Shown piece after piece: positions 60,362 through 64,000 of a stretch of DNA of 64,000 nt (the stretch's first letter is position 1; every line of letters begins with the position of its first letter). The notes beneath the pieces are model-generated. The model had not been told where the DNA came from. It ran no database searches and saw only the letters and a list, made by a program, of their open reading frames with translations. The translations under genes were made by a program, and so were the position numbers. Origin of the DNA: Actinomadura violacea (GTDB lineage: Bacteria; Actinomycetota; Actinomycetes; Streptosporangiales; Streptosporangiaceae); assembly GCF_017573465.1 (NCBI RefSeq), contig NZ_JAGEPF010000004.1, positions 62,001 to 126,000 of the forward strand, in the 5' to 3' direction.

Positions 60362-62572
60362 TCATTCGGCTGTCAGGGTGTGGCGGCCGGACGGCGCGCC
60401 GTCCACGTACACGTACTTCCCATCGCTCGTCACGCCGCGCGCGGTGGCCTTGCCGTGCGCCCAGACCGTCCGGCCGTCCAGGGTGACCCGGGAGGTGGAC
60501 GAGCCGACCGGGACGGCGAGCCGCCCGGACGTGCCGCGCGGTGCGGTGACGTCCAGCCGGAACGTGTGCCCGGTGGTCCGCCACGACGCGGCGATGGCGC
60601 CGCGCGGCGTCGGGACGGTCCCCTCGGCCCACTTCAGCCCGCCGGTGAACGGGACGACCGCCCACGACGAGTAGCCCGGACCGGTCGGCTGGACGCCGAG
60701 GACGCGGGTGGTGAGGGTGACGGTCGGGCCACTCGCCCAGCCGTGCGCGAGGCTGGAGAACTGCTTGAGGTTCGGGGTGCCGTCCGGCTGCATGTGCTCC
60801 CAGAACGTCGAGCCGGGGTCTTGCCGGAGCTGGTGGCCCCAGAACGTCCGGATCAGGTCGAGGCCGGACGCGTCGCCGGTGCCGAGGCGCGCGTCGGTCT
60901 CGAACGAGCTGGGCAGCGGCGCGTAGAACGGCGGCAGGCTCGCGTTCGGCGTGGACTGCGAGACGGTCAGCGACCCGTACTGCGACCAGTTGTTCTTGCG
61001 CAGGTAGGCGAGCGCGCGGGTGGCGCGGCCGCCGTCGGCGATGCCGGCGAGGACGGCGGTGGCGTTGGCGTCCTGCGGGTAGGCGCCGGGGATCTCCCGG
61101 GACAGCCGGTAGGCGCCCGCCTTCTCGTCCCACAGCTGGTCGTTGATCGCCTTCTTCACCGTGGCGGACCGGTCGCCGTAGGTCGTGGCGGCCGGCGCGT
61201 CGCCGCGCGCCTTCGCCATGGCGGCCATCTGCGTGAGGTTGCGGGCGTACAGGGCGTTGACGTAGGTCTCGTGGCCGCAGTCGGAGTAGCCGTAGTGGCC
61301 GCAGGAGCCGACGTCGCCGAACGCGATGAGGCCCTTGTCGTCCTTGGCGCGGACCGACTCCAGCCACGCCGTCGCCTTGGTCAGCTGCGGCCACCACTTG
61401 TCCAGGTAGCCGCGGTCGCCGGTGTAGAGCCAGTGCTCGTACATGTTGTTGACGAACCAGGTGACGTACTCGCCGTAGGTGCGCAGCTCGTCGGCGTTGT
61501 GCTGGCCGACCTGGCTCTCGGCGGGCATGAACCCGTCGGGGAGCTGCTGGGAGGCCAGCGACGACAGCGAGTTGTCGACCGCCTCCAGGTCGTTGGTGGA
61601 CAGGTAGGTGACGGGGGCCTGCACGGCGAGGTCGCCCTGCCAGACGATCCGGTCGCGCTTGCCGCCGTCATAGATGACGGACTTTTTCGGGTCGGCGAAC
61701 GGGACCTGCGCGTCCGCGTGGTCGCCCTCGCCGGCGGCGTACGGCCAGCTCTTGGCGGTGTTGGACGCGCCGGTGTTCACCTGCACCGTGTAGGCGCCCG
61801 CGTACCAGATCTTGTTCAGCTCGTTGTCGCTGGACAGGAAGTGGCCCTGATAGCCGTCGAGGTCGCGCTGGTTCGGGGCGGCGGTGAAGTCGACGGACAC
61901 CCCGTCGATGTCGACGGTTCCGGGGCCGTCGAGGAACAGCGTCGCGTAGCGGAACCCGCCGCGCAGCACGCCGTCGCGGATCGTCGCGGGCAGCTTCTTG
62001 CCGTCGAGCGGCAGGGCGTGGCTGTCGGTGTCCTGCGTGTAGGGCTGGCCGGGGAAGCCGTTCCAGATGTTCGCGGTGTCGCAGCCCGGCGCGATCTTGC
62101 CTTCGCCGTCGTTGGCGTCCGGGGTCAGCGCGGCGTACCGGATCGACTCGGAGAAGCAGGCGCGGAGCTTCGGCGGGGTGGACGAGGCGCCCTTCACCCG
62201 GACCTTCAGGTGCCCGGCGACCTCCTTGCCGAAGTCGATGACCAGCAGCGGCGAGCCGGTGCGGTCGGCGGCGCCGGTGAGGCGGACCGAGCCGCCGCCG
62301 TCGCGCAGCGCCGCTTCCGGCGACCCGTCGATCCGGCCCTGCCGCGGGTCGGCCTTGTAGACCTTGGCGGGACGGACGGTGCGGCTCGACGGCGACAGCA
62401 CGTACGGGCGCCACTGGCCCTGGTGCGGGGTGTAGGACGCGTCCTGCCACGGGCCGCGCGGGTGCGGGGCCGCCGACGCGGGCAGGGCGAGGGATGCCGT
62501 GCCCGACACCGTCAGGGCGACGGCGATCGCGGCGCGGGCGAGGGAGCGGCGTGCGGTGGTGGGGGGAACCAT
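60362..62572 (-). CDS. GH78-like alpha-L-rhamnosidase, fungal-type six-hairpin enzyme (paralogue 2)
   Basis: A 736-residue secreted enzyme. GTG 62578, ATG 62575 and ATG 62572 are in a row; I prefer 62572 because GGAG lies 5 bases before it. The Sec signal ends ASA. The beta-sandwich (RPYVLSPSSRTVRPAKVYKA, LVIDFGKEVAGHLKVRVKG) is followed by the barrel: LNKIWYAGAYTVQVNTG, acid motif DGGKRDRIVWQGDLA (Asp302 onward) and base motif FWEHMQPDG with Glu592. Blocks such as SSLAHGWASGPTVTLTTRVL and YVYVDGAPSGRHTL align with the 32607-34658 enzyme. It lies directly downstream of the third paralogue, 12 bases after its stop. Confidence 0.87.
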   Translation of the reverse strand: MVPPTTARRSLARAAIAVALTVSGTASLALPASAAPHPRGPWQDASYTPHQGQWRPYVLSPSSRTVRPAKVYKADPRQGRIDGSPEAALRDGGGSVRLTGAADRTGSPLLVIDFGKEVAGHLKVRVKGASSTPPKLRACFSESIRYAALTPDANDGEGKIAPGCDTANIWNGFPGQPYTQDTDSHALPLDGKKLPATIRDGVLRGGFRYATLFLDGPGTVDIDGVSVDFTAAPNQRDLDGYQGHFLSSDNELNKIWYAGAYTVQVNTGASNTAKSWPYAAGEGDHADAQVPFADPKKSVIYDGGKRDRIVWQGDLAVQAPVTYLSTNDLEAVDNSLSSLASQQLPDGFMPAESQVGQHNADELRTYGEYVTWFVNNMYEHWLYTGDRGYLDKWWPQLTKATAWLESVRAKDDKGLIAFGDVGSCGHYGYSDCGHETYVNALYARNLTQMAAMAKARGDAPAATTYGDRSATVKKAINDQLWDEKAGAYRLSREIPGAYPQDANATAVLAGIADGGRATRALAYLRKNNWSQYGSLTVSQSTPNASLPPFYAPLPSSFETDARLGTGDASGLDLIRTFWGHQLRQDPGSTFWEHMQPDGTPNLKQFSSLAHGWASGPTVTLTTRVLGVQPTGPGYSSWAVVPFTGGLKWAEGTVPTPRGAIAASWRTTGHTFRLDVTAPRGTSGRLAVPVGSSTSRVTLDGRTVWAHGKATARGVTSDGKYVYVDGAPSGRHTLTAE

Positions 62573-62584
62573 CATCACTCCAGG

Positions 62585-64000
62585 TCAGCGGGAGGCGGTC
62601 AGGACGGACGAGCCGGTCAGGCCGGGCACCTGCACGAGCCCGTCGCGGACGGTGACGCCCGGCTTCACGGCGGTGCCGTTCCGCCAGACGACCGAGCCGT
62701 TCACCCGGACCTCGGACGCGCCGGACGCGGGCACCCCGGCCGTGGCGGTCGTGCCGCCGGGCGCGGCGACCCGCAGCGTGAAGGTCTTCCCGCGCTGCTT
62801 CCAGGCGGCGGTGATGTCGCCGTGCGGCGTCGGCACCTTGCCCTCCGCCCAGCTCAGGCCGTTCGCGGGATGGGGCAGGACGGTGAACGCCGAGAACCCG
62901 CCGGCGGTCGGGGTGACGCCGAGGACCTGGTTGGTGAGGAACGAGGTCGGCGCTGCGGCCCAGCCGTGCGAGAGGCTGGTGTAGGAGCCGAGCTGCGGCG
63001 CGCCCGCGCTGCTGACGTTCTCCCAGAGGGTGCCGGGAGCGTCCTTGCCGAGCATCGGGTACCAGGTGCGCTGCAGCAGCGACATCGCGCCCGCCATGTC
63101 GTCCTGGGAGACGTGGGCGAGCAGCGACTGGCCGGACACGAACGGGCTGATGTACTGCGGGACGGTCCCGCCGGCCTTGTCCACGGTCAGGTCGCCGTGC
63201 GCGTTGGAGAGCCGGTCGCCGAAGAACTTCAGCACCGACTTCGCGCGGTCGCCGGTGGCGACTCCGGCGACGACCGCCATCGCGTTGCCGTCCTGCGGGT
63301 GGTTCCCGTCGGCCGGGCCGACCTTGTACGCGCCGGCGTCCGCGTCCCACAGGACGTCGTTGACGGCCTTGGCGGTGCGGGCGGCGGCGTCGCGGTAGGT
63401 CTTGGCGAGCGCCGCGTCGCCCTGCGCGTCGGCGGCCTGCGCGGCCTGGCCCAGCACGTGGACGTACAGCGACGAGACGTAGGTGCCCTTGCCCTCGTTG
63501 CCGTAGCCCCAGGTGCCGCCCGCGCCCTTCATGTCGAGCAGCCCGTCGGAGCCGACCTTGGACTGCATCCACGCGACGTTCTTCTTCATGGCGTCGTACC
63601 ACTTGTCGAAGAACGCCTTGTCGCCGGTGTACAGGTAGTGCGTCCAGTAGTTGTTGACCCACCAGGCGGCGTACTCGCCCCAGCCCATGTTGTAGCCGAG
63701 CTTGTCGGTCAGGTAGAGGCCGGGGATCTGGCCCTGCGGCGACTGGCCCTTGGCCATGAACGCGACGGCGTTGGCGGACGGGTCGCTCTGCCCGGTCGTC
63801 AGGTAGGACACCGCGTCGGAGACGGCGTTGTCGCCGCCCCAGATCATCCGGTCGCGCTTGGCGCCGTCGCTGATGACGCTGTCGCCCTCGCCGACGATCG
63901 CGTCGTTGCGGACCGGTCCCTCCTGCCCGGGATAGGGGCGGCCGGTCTTCGGGTCGATCGTCGACATCTGGACGGTGTAGGCGCCCGCGTACCAGAGCCG
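62585..64000 (-). CDS. GH78-like alpha-L-rhamnosidase, fungal-type (paralogue 3; 5' end beyond the window)
   Basis: The last 471 residues of a gene that enters from the right edge, where it already reads RLWYAGAYTVQMS. The acid motif is DGAKRDRMIWGGDNA, the base motif is LWENVSSAG, and TSLSHGWAAAPTSFLTNQVL, FTVLPHPANGLSWAEGKVP and HGDITAAWKQRGKTFTL complete the barrel and C-terminal beta domain. In paralogues 1 and 2 the acid motif is followed by GDLG or GDLA; here it is GDNA. Signal peptide and N-terminal sandwich are outside the window. The transcript may start further right, so the cluster extends beyond 64 kb. Confidence 0.87.
   Translation of the reverse strand, partial: RLWYAGAYTVQMSTIDPKTGRPYPGQEGPVRNDAIVGEGDSVISDGAKRDRMIWGGDNAVSDAVSYLTTGQSDPSANAVAFMAKGQSPQGQIPGLYLTDKLGYNMGWGEYAAWWVNNYWTHYLYTGDKAFFDKWYDAMKKNVAWMQSKVGSDGLLDMKGAGGTWGYGNEGKGTYVSSLYVHVLGQAAQAADAQGDAALAKTYRDAAARTAKAVNDVLWDADAGAYKVGPADGNHPQDGNAMAVVAGVATGDRAKSVLKFFGDRLSNAHGDLTVDKAGGTVPQYISPFVSGQSLLAHVSQDDMAGAMSLLQRTWYPMLGKDAPGTLWENVSSAGAPQLGSYTSLSHGWAAAPTSFLTNQVLGVTPTAGGFSAFTVLPHPANGLSWAEGKVPTPHGDITAAWKQRGKTFTLRVAAPGGTTATAGVPASGASEVRVNGSVVWRNGTAVKPGVTVRDGLVQVPGLTGSSVLTASR

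Noticed and set aside
1..64000. Insertion sequences, phage genes, integrases or tRNA-linked attachment sites that could mark the glycosidase island as transferred
   Set aside because: No transposase, integrase or terminal direct repeats were seen, and base composition and start-codon use in the island look like the rest of the window. Recent transfer is not supported within this window.

Overview
The window is high-GC actinomycete DNA. Coding is dense, GTG and TTG starts are common, genes often overlap by ATGA or GTGA, and secreted proteins carry Tat or Sec signals. The gene families (imuA'-imuB-dnaE2 mutasome, CU044_5270 protein behind an ECF sigma factor, PF04672 methyltransferase, DUF2293) fit the Streptosporangiales/Streptomycetales. 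An Actinomadura-like organism is my guess and cannot be proved from the sequence alone.

Left part, 1-26.9 kb, mostly housekeeping and regulatory genes. It opens with the 3' end of a glutamate-carboxypeptidase-like gene and a secreted galM, then a Tat-exported serine hydrolase convergent with mtnA. The SOS mutasome (imuA', imuB, dnaE2) follows behind a perfect actinobacterial LexA box. Next are a membrane Ser/Thr kinase with a PD40 sensor, ppx and a small membrane protein. A ribose-type ABC operon on the minus strand (lacI - rbsA - fused rbsC/rbsB - rbsK) lies behind two identical LacI operators. The stretch ends with single genes: DUF2293 protein, methyltransferase, aldo/keto reductase, histidine phosphatase, quinone oxidoreductase behind a SoxR-box-like promoter, PPOX-fold protein, small membrane protein, a collapsed sigma-factor/CU044_5270 pair and a hypothetical protein. 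A long hairpin occurs twice (6401-6464 and 13391-13454). The copies differ by compensatory base changes, so they look like a conserved RNA or terminator element.

Right part, 26.9-64 kb (continuing beyond the window). All 14 genes lie on the minus strand: 13 predicted glycoside hydrolases and one sugar isomerase. Reading 5' to 3' they are two GH78-like enzymes, an L-arabinose/L-fucose-type isomerase, GH43, GH78, GH106, a GH71/99-like enzyme, three GH78, GH106, a GH78-like enzyme, GH127 and a final GH78, closed by a strong hairpin terminator. Ten of the 13 hydrolases belong to alpha-L-rhamnosidase families (five classical GH78, three GH78-like, two GH106). Genes are overlapping or closely spaced, with short breaks marked by hairpins. 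Most enzymes are exported by Tat or Sec, and several carry nested or C-terminal carbohydrate-binding modules. The locus looks like a dedicated machine for stripping a rhamnose-, arabinofuranose- and probably galactose-containing glycan outside the cell. Arabinogalactan-protein or rhamnogalacturonan-type material is the best inference. No transporter or regulator is visible within it.
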